Assembly (NCBI GenBank): GCA_008360955.1
Contig: LUCM01001814.1
Location: 21,116 to 85,115, forward strand
DNA length: 64,000 nucleotides
Direction: 5' to 3'
Origin: Fasciolopsis buskii
Lineage: Eukaryota > Platyhelminthes > Trematoda > Plagiorchiida > Fasciolidae
A model generated the notes under the pieces. The model saw only the letters and a program-made list of their open reading frames with translations, had not been told where the DNA came from and ran no database searches. Both the position numbers and the translations under genes were made by a program. Below are positions 21,340 to 32,240 of the stretch, piece by piece. Within the stretch, counting starts at the first letter, position 1, and every line of letters begins with the position of its first letter.

Positions 21340-22633
21340 GTGAAGTACATTTTTAGAGACAAACTGTCTGACCGCCTTGGTCAAGTGGATTGACCTTTTG
21401 TCACCAAAAGGTCACAGATTCGAATCCCAGATCCTTCGGTGATTTTGGTGGCAGACGGCAACTCGCTGCCCTCCGGCTCGTTATCACGTCCGATCTACGG
21501 ATTCCTTCTGTGGTTGCGTGCCACTCCGAGTTTAAGAACCATAGTTTTCGCCCCCCCCTCCCTCCTTGTTGTTGTTGTTGTGCATGGCTCTCTCGTTGCA
21601 TTCCTTCCTCAGGCATGTCATTAAAAACCCATGATCGAAAGACGCACTGTGTTATAGGAATGCGGAAAAACACTCACGTAAGAACCAGTTTGTCGATCTT
21701 TGTCTCTGGGAATAGAAAGAGTGTGAGTGAGTGGGACAATGGCGAGTGAAAATCCCGGAATCAGGAGAGAAAAGCGGATGTTGAACGACAGAAGTATAAG
21801 ACCTAATAGCAGAAAATTGATAATAGTAACTAGCCTCCTGCGAGTGGGATGAACAGGAATGGGTTAGGCAAGCTCCGTAGGACAAAAAAATAGTATTGGT
21901 GGTAAAGGGATAGCAAAGCTAGTAACGTGCGAAGTAGATTATAAAGAAAAACGCCGTTTAAGTTTCACCCGTGCACGTGACGACCATGTGAACGGCAACT
22001 TGATAGATACGCAACTTCGGGAGACCACAGTTTGCAATATTTTGGGAAGTGCTGCCTTTGCACATCAAGACGAGTTTTGCCTTCTCTGATCTGAATGCTT
22101 GAATAACGAGTACAGTCTGCATATTTCAAATAATACACGAGTTTTTAATTTCCATCATTGATGTGAAATGAAGTTAATCGAATCGGAAAAAGTTATTAGG
22201 CACGTCTCGCTCTCGAGCTGTTTATCTCTTCACAAGTTTTCCTCATCCTCACAACGAATGTTATGTTTGTCCTTTTCCGGAGGTTCATTAAAGGTGTTTG
22301 CATGCTCGAATAAGCTTGTTTGGTTCACTTGGCTGAATTAATCTTTCCCAGTTGTTTTCTCGTCAATAGATGTAATGTGATTGCGCCGTTAAATTCCCGA
22401 ATACTAATCCCTATTTGTTGCCCCCGTTGGCTTCTTCTCACATGTTCTCCCGATTGTTCCCGTCTGTTCTTTTTTTGTGAATAGGAGCAATATTTGGTGC
22501 TCTCGAAAGTTTACCAGGTCGTTCCTTGGAGCGTAATGCTTATTTAGAGAAAGGTGCGCTCCCCGACTGGACTTCAGCTATTGATAACCCTCCGCAACTG
22601 ACAGACGGGCGTGCGGAAACCACCCGCCATTGA
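12358..22633 (+). CDS. ACTR10: ACTR10 / Arp11, dynactin pointed-end actin-related protein
   Basis: A complete 11-exon gene. Exons: 12358-12431, 12468-12525, 12573-12664, 12708-12816, 12859-12966, 13004-13065, 13113-13192, 13234-13278, 13316-13598, 16200-16384, 22485-22633. All introns are GT-AG and all phases fit. The total of 1245 nt gives 414 residues plus stop, against about 417 in human ACTR10. Recognisable blocks are the N-terminal 'GEKTAVVFDIG' and 'CGFAGEAGPR', 'RHLLVNPKDRRVVI'-like text (with K for R), 'LGISSAVVLDCG', 'VYEGYTLLNAW', 'VLEDII' with 'ARTSFIS', 'NIVVIGGTVNIPGF' with 'YIAWLGGAIFGAL', and the C-terminal 'LPDWTSAIDNPP'. Arp11 caps the pointed end of the dynactin minifilament with DCTN4, DCTN5 and DCTN6 and helps dynein bind cargo in the cytoplasm. 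The exon 6/7 and 7/8 junctions lie in the least conserved stretch; I chose the splice sites that keep the frame. No stop or frameshift is present, so the gene looks functional. Confidence 0.96.
13599..16199 (+). other. ACTR10: ACTR10 intron 9 (2601 nt)
   Basis: Donor gtaagt at 13599 and acceptor tctcaacag ending at 16199. Apart from the palindromic S2 SINE pair at 15308-15705, I recognise nothing in it. Open frames at 14327-15002 are short and have no protein-like features I can name. Confidence 0.85.
15308..15705. mobile_element. Palindromic (head-to-head) S2 SINE pair
   Basis: The left arm (about 15308-15473) is the S2 element on the minus strand, and the right arm (about 15513-15705) is S2 on the plus strand. 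Paired landmarks are 'aagaaaccatggaagcactg' against 'caatgcttccatggtttctt', and 'acagctgtttcatccttgtt' against 'aacaagaataaaacagctgt'. Heads with 'ggcgttcgactccgaaccgt' and a box-B-like 'gggttcgcatgcc' face each other across about 40 bp containing 'caaatcggtgacggatagg'. The same pair with the same spacer occurs at 40957-41425. It lies in ACTR10 intron 9. Confidence 0.8.
16200..16384 (+). CDS. ACTR10: ACTR10 exon 10
   Basis: Acceptor tctcaacag, donor ggggg|gtaaaa. Encodes 'NIVVIGGTVNIPGF' then 'RLVEELNACLEWPEF' and 'FRVHQPPGEPNYIAWLGG'. This is the strongly conserved C-terminal nucleotide-fold segment of ACTR10 (human 'ENLVVIGGTSMLPGF' and 'ANCVAWLGG'). Confidence 0.96.
16590..16745 (-). mobile_element. 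S3 SINE-like repeat
   Basis: The reverse complement aligns with 21440-21600: 'ctggtggtagaggggaaccc', then 'gtggttctgtgccactcc' (the other copy has 'gtggttgcgtgccactcc'), then 'gggcccccctcccctgttgt' (the other has a C-rich tract and 'cctccttgttgttg'). The tRNA-like head is lost. Confidence 0.6.
17605..18390 (-). mobile_element. LINE C-terminal half, antisense in ACTR10 intron 10
   Basis: The minus strand reads 'STHISKARTVYVVLKHLWNR' (18365-18300, usual 'RIQKARLAFANLRHLW'), 'LLLSGCEAWSL' (18240, usual 'VLLYGCETWPL'), 'KLVRFCWLSHVLL' (18090-18050, usual 'HRLRWLGHVLRM'), and then the final coding segment and 3' UTR to the tail 'catgatgatgatc' at 17605. It is 5'-truncated, frameshifted and opposite to the host gene's transcription. 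Confidence 0.75.
18685..19050 (-). mobile_element. LINE 3' end, antisense
   Basis: Begins with 'gatcatcatcatcatcgttc', the reverse complement of the LINE terminus plus (TGA)n tail, followed by 'tttccccagagatacacgt' and 'gtgaatatccataggga'. It then matches 8330-8620 in order, including 'ggacctatacgggcgggaaa'. It is 5'-truncated near 19050. Confidence 0.7.
21010..21300 (+). mobile_element. Possible Jockey/CR1-like RT scrap
   Basis: The + strand encodes 'NAPVLGPIVFILFTLVI' then 'NKLRLNKSVRYDN'. This resembles 'GVPQGSVLGP.LF.LY.ND....L......YADD', with the catalytic block damaged. Support is limited to this short stretch. Confidence 0.35.
21306..21339. repeat. (TTA)n microsatellite
   Basis: About eleven perfect ATT/TTA units. 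Confidence 0.95.
21370..21610 (+). mobile_element. S3 SINE with tRNA-like head
   Basis: The best S3 copy. The head 'ccgccttggtcaagtgg' (box-A-like) is followed by a perfect hairpin 'ccttttg/caaaagg' that looks like an anticodon arm, and by box-B-like 'agattcgaatccc' at 21417-21429. The body has 'gtggttgcgtgccactcc', a C tract and a (TTG)5 run. I did not establish the parental tRNA. Confidence 0.65.
22485..22633 (+). CDS. ACTR10: ACTR10 exon 11 (terminal)
   Basis: Acceptor 'tttttgtgaatag'. Encodes 'AIFGALESLPGRSLERNAYL' followed by 'LPDWTSAIDNPPQ' and ends at TGA 22631-22633. It matches the ACTR10 C-terminus ('GAIFGALQDI' and 'IPDWCSLNNPP' in human) and is somewhat shorter. Confidence 0.96.
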
Positions 22634-22755
22634 TTCCATCTTGTGATTGGATTTTTATCGTTGTTCCACCCACTCTCGTTTTTCTTTCTCAAAACTGTGA
22701 TCTATTACCCTTTCATACACGAGGTTTTGGTTAACGTAACGTGAATGGCTTGGGC

Positions 22756-22761
22756 AATAAA
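22756..22761 (+). terminator. ACTR10: Poly(A) signal of ACTR10
   Basis: A canonical AATAAA 123 nt after the stop codon, followed by the T/G-rich stretch 'atgtgtgcattc'. This would give a 3' UTR of about 140-150 nt. Confidence 0.7.
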
Positions 22762-23984
22762 ATGTGTGCATTCATCTACTTTTGCTTATCAGTCGACGGG
22801 CCAAGGGGGTCTCATATATTTGCTGGTTGAATCGCTCGACTCCAGTGGGTTTTTGTCCGTCGATGAAAACGTTCCTTCTGGTTTTGATAAGGCTTCTGGA
22901 ATGCCCCACGTGCGCATGGCAACAAATTTAGGCCAATACAACGAATGCGTGTTTGACCCCCCGCACGGTGAAAAGTTCTCCCATCGCTTGTCCCGAATTC
23001 GTGCACATTTTTTATCAGTATTTTCACACAAGGGACTTTGCGCACCACTAAAATTAATTCTGTCTAGTTTGCTTAGTAATTGGCAATAGGAATACTATCA
23101 GTATCGCGAATGAAAAACAATTACCCTCCTGAATGTGCGTTCTGGTCGTTTGTACTTTTGTTTCGACAGTTCTCTGTTGGAATCCCAGGGAGGCTTCTTA
23201 CTCTTGGTACCGCTGAACATTCTGTGTTGTGGTTCTCTTTGTGCTCGACTTCATTAGCCGTATCGTCCGTCTTCGGGAAGAATTTTAGCACAACTTTCGT
23301 GTCTAATCCTAATCTGCCTTGCCCAGAGTAATCCTCGGAAGTCTACTGTCCTTGAAATGTAGGTCAGGTAATTTTTTTCGGTGCACAAAAATTGAAGTGT
23401 CACCGCTGTGTACAAGAACAATAACTGCTGATCGTAACAAATTTCCAATCCCACGATTAAATAGAAAACAAGGAACACACATATGCAGATATTGTGCAGT
23501 TCGCGTGATGGTGAAACAGGAGTACGATAAGTGATAAGAATAAGGTAAGTAAATACACGTTTTAAATTAGGTTCGAGCATGAAATTCCGCGTTACTTTCA
23601 TGTTCATCCTCCGTGTTGTTGATTGGTCACTAAAACCCTCATTTCGTCAGTACTGATCGGGATCATCCGGTTACGCAAACCAAACTAAGAGACGAGCGCG
23701 ACTAACATGTCGGTCAAGAGACCTGATCTCCGTGGCAGCAAAACGAGGCAGGGTGTTCGCGGTTCACCGGGATTTGGCAACCGATGTTCCAATAGATACG
23801 TCTTTCTTAGAGTAGGGGTTCTGGGTTTCGAGATTCGGTGACCTAAAAGTTCAGATAGTACGCTTCTTCCAGAGTGTAATATCTCAAAGGAATAGCTGTT
23901 CTAATGTCTTACTATCGGGATCACAAACTGGCAGCTTGGATCGTTTTTTTCGATTCTAGTTACCCCTCCTCCCTGCCTAATCAA

Positions 23985-24062
23985 GCAAGAACAATGGTTG
24001 CCAAGCCGGAAGCTGACGGTCGATGAGAGGATTTGAATCCTTGACCAACCTCACCGCCCGCC
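23985..24062 (-). mobile_element. Weak S1 SINE head fragment
   Basis: The reverse complement shows 'aaggattcaaatcctctcat', then 'accgtcagcttcc' and 'ggcttggcaacc', following the S1 order of box B, 'ccggtcaacttcccc', 'acttggcagcc'. The tail is absent. Confidence 0.35.
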
Positions 24063-24616
24063 CGTTCAATTCGAAGCCCATTGGCCGAGTGTCTCTGGTG
24101 TCCCGGGTTCATCGTCTCTTTGGTCTTCATTTTGAGTAACACCACTTTTCACCTCTGAAAGCGTCACAACATCGGGCCACTTTCGCTGTCCCGGAACTAG
24201 GGCGAACAGTTGATTCCTCGCCCTGCTGTCCGGTCGGCCGTCTATCGGATTCTTGGGCCATGCACCGTTCGGCATATTCTCGAGTGGTTTATCACCCAGT
24301 CCCGTTTTCTGGACATCATCCGACCACACCAGTACATGACTCATCGTACCAGAACAAACTGGTCTTGAATTTCTGGCATTTTCGAAAGTGGATGGTTGCC
24401 TAGTGGAAAAATTAGATGGTTGTTCACGGCCATATCGGATCTCCCTCAGTTTGGCCAATGGGGCTGAGTTCGTCTTAGATACGATCAGCTACCAATTTAA
24501 TAGTATTTTCCCCGTTTGCCATCCGAGAAGGCCGTAAGAAGTCCACGGCTTATCACCGATCAGAGCAGTCTTTATAGAGCAAATGTTTCCATGTGTCCCA
24601 CTTTGCATTTGAAATA

Positions 24617-24662
24617 TATGCATATATATATGTATATATATATATATATACTTATATATATA
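24617..24662. repeat. (TA)n-rich microsatellite
   Basis: An interrupted TA dinucleotide run containing 'catata', 'tgtata' and 'cttata' variants. Confidence 0.85.
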
Positions 24663-25061
24663 GGGCCCAAACCTTATCCGGACACCAATTGTAATAACTT
24701 ACTCTTCGGACACGCTTTAGACAATTGCAATCGATAAACTCATTTTCAGATACTTAGTAATTTGGCATCTCTGTCATTGCTGGCTAATTTATCTCTTTGC
24801 TAAACTGGATGAATCATCACGGTTAAAACGCCAAAATGACTCACTCGCTTTGTTTTCATCAATCGCCTACATGCTCTTAGGCTCAGAATATATTTCAACC
24901 TTATTGGATTGATCCATATGTCACACTCATACCAGCTAGTCCAGGTCGGTTGGAAGTTGGGTTAATGCCAAAGTAACGGGTACGCATTTCGTGTATGGAG
25001 ATCTGGAGGGTCAATTTTAGACCAAGAATTGATTGAACTCTTTAGTCTAATATATATATAT

Positions 25062-25225
25062 CCGACCTTGAACAACATCACAGTATTTTATCCCAAAGGT
25101 TGAAGGTTCAAATCTCTACACTACGTCAACTTTCTCACCTGGCACCCTTCTGGTGGCTGTTACCCCATTCCGGAAAGTGGTGTGTATTTCTGCTACAAAG
25201 AAAAATGAAATCGAATGAAAGACCG
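25062..25225 (+). mobile_element. S1 SINE, diverged
   Basis: Box-B-like 'aggttcaaatctc' (25107-25119) is followed by 'gtcaactttctcacctggca', 'cccttctggtggctgttacc' and 'ttccggaaagtggtgtgtat', in the S1 order. The tail is replaced by AAATG-type sequence. Confidence 0.5.
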
Positions 25226-27479
25226 TTGATTTCGCCGGGCCATCTTAGTGCTCGCTGACTACCGTCACACATACATATTGACCAAACTAACACTCACTTC
25301 AGCCAATCAGTCTGGACCAGTGAGCCCTACGCCTTAACTGGTCTGTAACCCACTTTACGAAATTGCTTGGCCGCATTTTATCGCACAGGATTCTTACACT
25401 CGCATTTTTAGGGCACTTGCTTAGAAAAGTATTCATCACTGCAGTTACGCAGCTACTTGCTCCAATAAACCAGTGCTTAGACGTCATCTATTTTCCATAA
25501 TTGCGTACAACATTTGTAGTTATGAACTTTTCACATCGGACAGGGAAATCGCAGACTTTTACCCCTGGTACATTCGTGGCCAAGTTTGTTTCCCCATCCC
25601 AATGAATACCGGTACATGTTCAGATGCAAACAGGGACCGACCTAGCTGTACACTGCTTCATAAACGAAAAAGAGGAACAATATACGGAAAACCATTCGAT
25701 TGAATCATACGGTAAACGTAAAGAAAACGAATGGTGTTTTTTCAAAAGGAGTTAAAAAAAGAAACGTTTTGCAGGCTTAATGCGGACTATGATTTGCGAG
25801 ATCCTCAGGACATTACGTGATGATGATGATCGAAGTCCAAAGAAACACTCGTGGTGCAACAGTCACAACTGATATCGATGTTGGCTAGTCAAGGAATGGA
25901 TACATGCAAGGGAAGAATGAGGGTGAACGTCATTAAAAAACAGAACTGACTGGACTGACACTGGCGGATAGAATGTACGAAGGACGCGTGCTAAACTTTG
26001 TGCAAAGCTAGCATCGTTCACCGGATGCATTGCCAAATCAGAGTTTTATTACGTTTGGTACCACCAATCCGAGTGGTGCGTTGAAACAGCGACTGTCTCG
26101 TTGAACCCTCGTACTTGAGAAAAATGGCTACATTTGATGGTGCAGAATCCCTTGCAAAGTTGAATACGAATATGTGCACTCACCTACTGCTTTCTTGGAA
26201 CATGGGGTTATATATTTTTCCACCCGCAACCCTCCATTTGTCAAATTCATCCACTCACTCCAATACAAATTGTCATTCTCGCTTGTCTTGCTTGAGCGGG
26301 AGCCAAGCTGTCCAATTGCCATTAGTGGCTACTTGGTGATGAGACCAAACATCCACATGACATTCTGGGTTTTCCCCAATGAACGGCCTTTTCGTCCAAA
26401 ACATCTTGTATTCATCTCTTTGATGTTAGTACTAATGACACTCTGGCATCACTTTTTTCAGCTTTCTATTTAGGTTTGTTAAGTTAGATCTGAACTATCA
26501 AAGGTATGACTAGAAATTGTGCGATTACATTTTCGAGTTATCGGCAACAGAACTGCAGGCACATGCTGCTGACGGGTAATGGAAACGCCGAAGCATGGAT
26601 TTTGGAATTGTGGCTGCCTGATCACTGGACTCGTTCAGAAATGAATGATTGTGACAAATAATGAGATCCAAAAATGCGTTTACTGCGAACGGCACCACTT
26701 ACTTGTATGTGTAGATTTTTTTCAAATGAGTTGCTGATAATCGATTAAGCTCGCCTATTGCAAATCTCTATGCGTAGTCCACGAGTGGAAGTGGGGCCCA
26801 ATTGATTCCGTCACCAAATGAAAGATGACCGATGCTGGACGTTCGTATTCCAACGCAACGTTCGATCGATTGCTGCCAGTTATTTGAACGCTCTAAACTT
26901 TCTGAATGTTATTCATTTCGATGTAACGGTTCAGTGTTGATGCATGGATCAAATCTTAACTCAGGACCATAAAACTAACTCTAATGGCAATGCTTCGTAC
27001 TTTTTTTAAATATGACAATCTCACTACTACAGTACCGTTCAAACAGTCAACATTATATTTATGGAAACTGTCCTAGTAGGTTCTTATTACTCACAGTCCA
27101 GTCCCTAACCTCCCAGGAAACTCGATCCGGTTACAACCCGTCTACTGGCACGTCTTCCATAGGTCCACGCTTTCTGTTTTCTTTGCTCTGAAAAGAGCGC
27201 CTGATTCAATGGGGCTTTGTCCCATGGAAGTGCACCATAGAATTTCATTTCAATTTTTCCATTCCTACATGTGAACAAACGAAGCCGAATTTGTGCTTGC
27301 GGTCATCATTCACCCGATTTGACCATGGGAAGTTGTGTTGGTCTGAGCTACAATTTTCATCTGTTTATTTTGAAGTTGTAATTTGGCGAATATGAAAATT
27401 TCTCTATTCCGATGTGAGAATGGTGACACTGCCTTAACGTATGCGAACGGAATTGTGCTCTGTGTAAGGAAAGACCCAG
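25226..27479. other. No recognised feature
   Basis: Nothing supported on either strand. Open frames are all under 100 codons. The stretch 26930-26990 ('gatgcatggatcaaat') has a loose counterpart at 7088-7105 and may be an unnamed old repeat. Confidence 0.4.
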
Positions 27480-28210
27480 GTAAGTTGAAAATAATTCTCC
27501 ATCGCCAAACGTTACTATAGGTATGTTAGGGGTGCATTTTGCACCTTCGATGGGTAGAATGTTGTTGGAGGACTGAATCGGCACAAAGCCAAATATTGTT
27601 CTTGTAGGGGAAGAATTGAATAAATTTAGTTTTTTAGGTAGCCTTTATCTTGCCTGGTGTTCCTATATCAAATGAAATGTCTTCGCAGAATACAGAAGGC
27701 CTAGTCTGCATTAAGCAATTCGACATATCTGCGACACCCACATAACACCTACCTATCTGTGAAATTTCGGGTATACATAGCAGCAGCGAGGTCGGTGCCG
27801 TTATATGGCTCACAAATGTGGCCAATGGCAGCAAAAGATATGAGAAGACTGAGTGTGTGAACACCGACGTTTTCTCACTAATGATAGAATATGCTGGGAT
27901 TAGTTTGTAAGTACCGGGTTCTAGGGTTCCGACTGGTGTGTAGATGCTGAACAGGAACAGATTAAGGAGGTTGGCACATGTTTTGCACACGCCCACAGAA
28001 CACTCGTCTCGCTATATGCTCCTGTACGAGGCAGGTAGCGGTTAAAAGATAGGTTCACGTGGTTCGTCGATGATTTGGCAAAAAGTGTGGAAACCTTAAC
28101 CAGTGAACTGATTCGTATAGGCGCAGTTAGACTGCCAGACCCGGATTCACGGGAGCCCTCCATCCTAAGCGATGGTTGGGGCAACAGATGATAAGACTCA
28201 GTGCAGTATT
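27480..28210 (+). mobile_element. LINE post-RT/C-terminal segment
   Basis: The + strand reads 'FAPSMGRMLLEDWIGTKPNIVLVGEE' in pieces at 27535-27620, then 'KFSFLGSLYLAWCSYI' (27625-27675), aligning with 5060-5190 of the longer copy ('EEDRFSHLGGLYLTWCSCI'). Remnants of the 'RHLW' and 'RSV.LYGS' blocks follow at 27700-27830, with the 'THRLPRR' region near 28000. Stops and frameshifts are frequent. Open frames on the minus strand here are shadows. Confidence 0.65.
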
Positions 28211-31041
28211 CAATGGGGTTCGTGTATTGGAAATCTCTTCTTGTTTTGAGGCCACCCTAAGATAGGAGCCAAAATCACATCAAATGAGCGCAAGATTAGT
28301 GGCATACAGTCCTTGCACAATCAGAATTAAATTGGCACTGTACAGCCAGATACTGTGCTCTTAAAGAACACTGCACACAGTGTGCGCATTCCGACATCCA
28401 CCGGAATACGTGGCACCTGTACAATATTCACAATTCTTCATTCTGTTTATTACCGATTTGTACTTGGTATTTGCTGTTTTGTGAAATAAAGACCACATTT
28501 TCTTCTGCGCAACAGCCTGACATATCGCGGCTCTTTCTTGAGTTACATTCTTGCCACCTTCAAAGGCTGCAGTTCATTTATAAGACCTCATCCACCTTCA
28601 TCTCTATATCATAGCTTCGTGTGAACTTGGGATCCAACATCCAGTGTTCGTTGAATTGAGGTGCACAAAACTTACGGGTTTCAGTAACCGTTCCGACCTT
28701 TTTTCTAAACATCAGTGAAGTGGCCTCTCTGATTTTACAAAGTTGTTGCTGTTGCTACATGTAGTACGTCACCAATGGTGATTCAATTCCAAGAGTACGT
28801 CAATGAAACAAAGTGATTCATTACGAGGTCCTGCATGATTTTGGTCCGCTGATCTTATATTCCGTTTTTTTAATTGAATGCTTCCTTCTCAGCTGGCTGT
28901 ACACGTGATTCGATTCAATATGTCCATTGGTCGAACTATTTGATCTGTGCTAGATTTACAAACTCTTCCTTTTTCTGGTTTGGAGTTGTTTGGACGAGAA
29001 TTTCTTTTCTCATCCAGATTGAATTGGTATCGTTCTTCATTCTTGCTGTTGGACTCCTGTGAAATAATGAACAATTTATCTACTTTGAGTTCGTGCATTC
29101 AACTGGCCAATTTTTTTTCGATTTGATCAGCAAAGTACTTGTCGCAGTCCATGCTTTTATCTTTCTTCTCTGATTTAGACTTGTTATTTCGATTTTCTTT
29201 ATAACACTTTCATGTTTTTCAGTGGTATGTGATCAACAGTGATTACTTGAGATTTAAGAGACTGCCGTTATTTTGCGCAGGTTCTTCGTGGTAGATTGGT
29301 TCATCTGTGTGGTTGTGCTGTTTGGCTGGTCTGCCTGTTCGTTCCACGGTCTTTCGAAGGAACATCCTGAAGACAACTTTATTCATGTGTTCTCACTTCT
29401 GTAGTGCTGCACCGGATTTTATTTCTCTCGGACAAGATTCGTGTTCACGATCTTTTTGTGGTTATTTGGTGGTGTCTTAAAGCTCAAAAAATAAAAGAAA
29501 TGTCTGCTCTGTTCCGTCCCTATAATCTTCATTCGATTCTACCTCCCAATCGCTATCACCTGTTCCCACTAACCATAACGGGAAACACCAAATGAAACAG
29601 GCGTAAGCGTTTAGTTTCCGACGCTAATCAGGTCGTCCATATTGGTTTTATATAGTGAGTACTAACCGAACCATCAGCTTAACGATTGACGTAATCAGTG
29701 CGACGTCATCAGAGCTGCCAGATTAATGCACATGATAATTCAACATTCACTGTCCTGATTTGTCTGAAAGCTCAACGATTGGGTCGCACTTATTTGCTTC
29801 CAAAGACATGAACTCAGCTCGACCGTTTGTTGTAGGGCGCCAAATACGGGATAAGACATGCCGTGTACAGGGCCAGTCAACACATTCTCGGACGCGGAAT
29901 TGAATCACCGATTGTTCATCAGCTCAAAAAGAAAATAGCTACACACGACCCAAGGGATGAAGCCTCACGAGCCGAAATACATTCCTCCTTGGTCAAGGAT
30001 TACGTTAGTAAAAGTTAAACAGAAAACATTCATGTTGGTTCCGAGTTCAGTTTGATCGAATAGATCAAAGCTAACAATAAACTGTAAACAAAAAGGACCT
30101 ATGCCAAATGCACACTCGGAATGACCATATATTGTGTAAGAGAAAACCATCACAACCCCCCCCCCGCATGCAGCCTGATTTGGGCTTCGTATCAAGCCCG
30201 AACTGGAGACCTATAAAACCGGATTTGGGCGTGTGCGCTTCGACTAAGTCACGTGATTCCGTCGATCCTTCGTCAGGGATGGCCTTGGGTTCAAATTCAA
30301 TTATGCAGGCTAAACATGCGATTGGATGCGTAGACATCAATGCGAGAATTGCAATTTCACTTCGATTGGTGCTGGCAAGTTTCCCAAGGTCAGCGATCAG
30401 AACCTCGGGACATAGGCTCATTTGTCCTGAATATTTTCGTTGCTAGCTTTGCCCCAGAAATCACTAAAATTCTCGAGACCAAGTGATGGAAAATGAGGGG
30501 AAAATGAGCCGATCAACCACGTTTAAAACCCATTTGTTTGTCCCGCCTTACTCACCATTCTGCACAGACCTACCGGGGTGAAACATACGGAGAAAGCCAT
30601 ATGGTCATCCCAGATCGGATCGAGTCGCATAAGTTGCCGGACTGCGACCCATATTTTCATTTCACACGCCTTCCGTCCGGGCGTCTTAAAATTAGGTGAA
30701 AATTGAATGGGCTCTTAGTGATCTAAATCACAGTGACAGAATGCTTTGTATGTCACTCGTGTAATACACCCAGAAAAAAATGACCAAAAGTCCTGGCTAT
30801 GTGAGATTCCGAAACCCATTCAAATGGACACAAAAATCAATGTATCCCTGACAGGGAACAGATATATCACATGTTCAAGTGCTTCCACTCCAGAAGAAAA
30901 CGGCCAAAGTATCCTTAAAGTGAATAACAAATTTTATTTTATAAAAAGTAAAAAGGCAATTAAAGATCAAATGGATTGCAGACAGTGACTATGGCGCAGG
31001 ACTTAGACGTGGATATCGTTAGCATGTTCTATTTCTGAAGT

Positions 31042-31043
<2 letters not shown>
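28211..31043. other. No recognised gene
   Basis: Mostly unassigned. The stretch 30150-30450, with a C10 tract and open frames of 112 and 116 codons on opposite strands, looks like an old repeat, but I could not match it to another copy in the window. No exons with convincing splice structure were found. Confidence 0.4.

Positions 31044-31093
<50 letters not shown>
31044..31093. repeat. (TA)n microsatellite
   Basis: About 25 perfect TA units. Confidence 0.95.
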
Positions 31094-31094
<1 letters not shown>

Positions 31095-31954
31095 CCGAAC
31101 AAAATACTTACCAACAAGGCTAGCTTATGGCAATTTAACTACTCCTAAATTGACCATTACCACTCACTGATACATACTGTTCACCGGGCACCAGAATCGT
31201 GGCGAAGGACAAAACAGTGACCAAGAAAGAGGAACGAAAAAATCTGTGTGCATATGCAACGATTTTCATCCTCCATTTCCTCAACACCAGCCCTCCATCG
31301 GGATCCATGAGTCCTGTGCGGGCTTGATATTACCCGGTTGTCTAAACCGAAGTAGAGGGATGATATAAGGGTCCCTGCCTCGAGCCTTTGACCAAACGGT
31401 CTAATTCACAAGGTAGTATGAAGATGTGAGGCTCATGTAACCCACTGAGGACAGGTCACTGATTACTGTTTTTATGCCCTTCGAAAAGAGCTACAGATCC
31501 TGGGGTCAGTGCCACCCGTCGCCGCAGACGCCGGTGAGCATGAGGCCGCATTCTTCGTACACCACCCACCGATTACCAAAGACCAGTTAACTCGGTGGAC
31601 GGCGCCGCGCATTAGCCTTCGCTCTCTCTCTTTAGTCGGAACAACTACCGAAAGTTAGCACATACGACTTCCCTAACAGAGGCCATTTGAGAAGCCGGCC
31701 ATTTGGGAACATTTTGAGATCCATTCAAGGCGAACAGTCAACTCGGAACCTGAGATAGCAACCCTCGAACATGTACATGAACTGAAAAGTTTCTGTGAGG
31801 TTCTCCCATCACAAAGACAAAGGTTTCAATACTATCGTTCAGAAATGGATAGTTTATGCATATGCCACTCAAAATAGTTTTTCTGCAGCAGCGTACATGC
31901 AGCAACTGATAGTTAGTCGGACCATATTCTGCCACCACTAATATCCTAAACCTG

Positions 31955-32240
31955 TGAATTCTATTATGTAGAAGGCCCTAGTGTCTATGGGCACGTTCTT
32001 CTGTCAAGGGTAACACTATAGAGCTGTGTTGTCGATCGAATCAAACACAGCTTTGAAATTTAGGACTACAAATTGCAGGCCTATGTAGTAGGTACCTGTG
32101 TCCTTTGTTTCATACCACAGGAAAATGTGATCAATAAGATTGCTATCGGGTCTGAATCCGCGTTGATTCTCACGCTTATACCCTTTGCGTGTGCTAGATA
32201 ATCTCAGTGAATAATGCGTGCAAGCAGTTTGGAAGCATTA
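31955..32240 (-). mobile_element. LINE RT palm fragment, antisense
   Basis: The minus strand, in one nearly open frame, reads 'ENQRGFRPDSNLIDHIFLWY' (about 32180-32120) and then 'FVVLNFKAVFDSIDNTAL' (32065-32015). These are the RT block 'REEQAGFRPGRGCIDQIFTLR' and palm motif A, 'FLDFKAAFDSVDRTALW', but with N in place of the catalytic D of motif A. Short and truncated on both sides. Confidence 0.65.

Larger units (their letters stand above)
16385..22484 (+). other. ACTR10: ACTR10 intron 10 (6100 nt)
   Basis: From donor gtaaaa to acceptor gtgaatag. It is filled with antisense LINE segments (17605-18390, 18685-19050), S3 repeats in both orientations (16590-16745, 21370-21610), a (TTA)n run and a possible Jockey-like RT scrap. 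The 19.3-20.7 kb part has several overlapping open frames (up to 138 codons) without recognisable domains. Confidence 0.85.
22790..25061. other. No recognised gene
   Basis: Nothing identifiable apart from a weak SINE trace (23985-24062), a 130-codon minus frame (24458-24066, rich in Pro, Arg and Asp, no domain recognised) that runs towards that SINE trace, and a (TA)n run. The frame may be repeat-derived rather than a gene. Confidence 0.4.

Noticed and set aside
28420..28530. Possible solo LTR with AATAAA ('tgtgaaataaag')
   Set aside because: No second copy, no clear TG...CA ends and no flanking duplication were visible.
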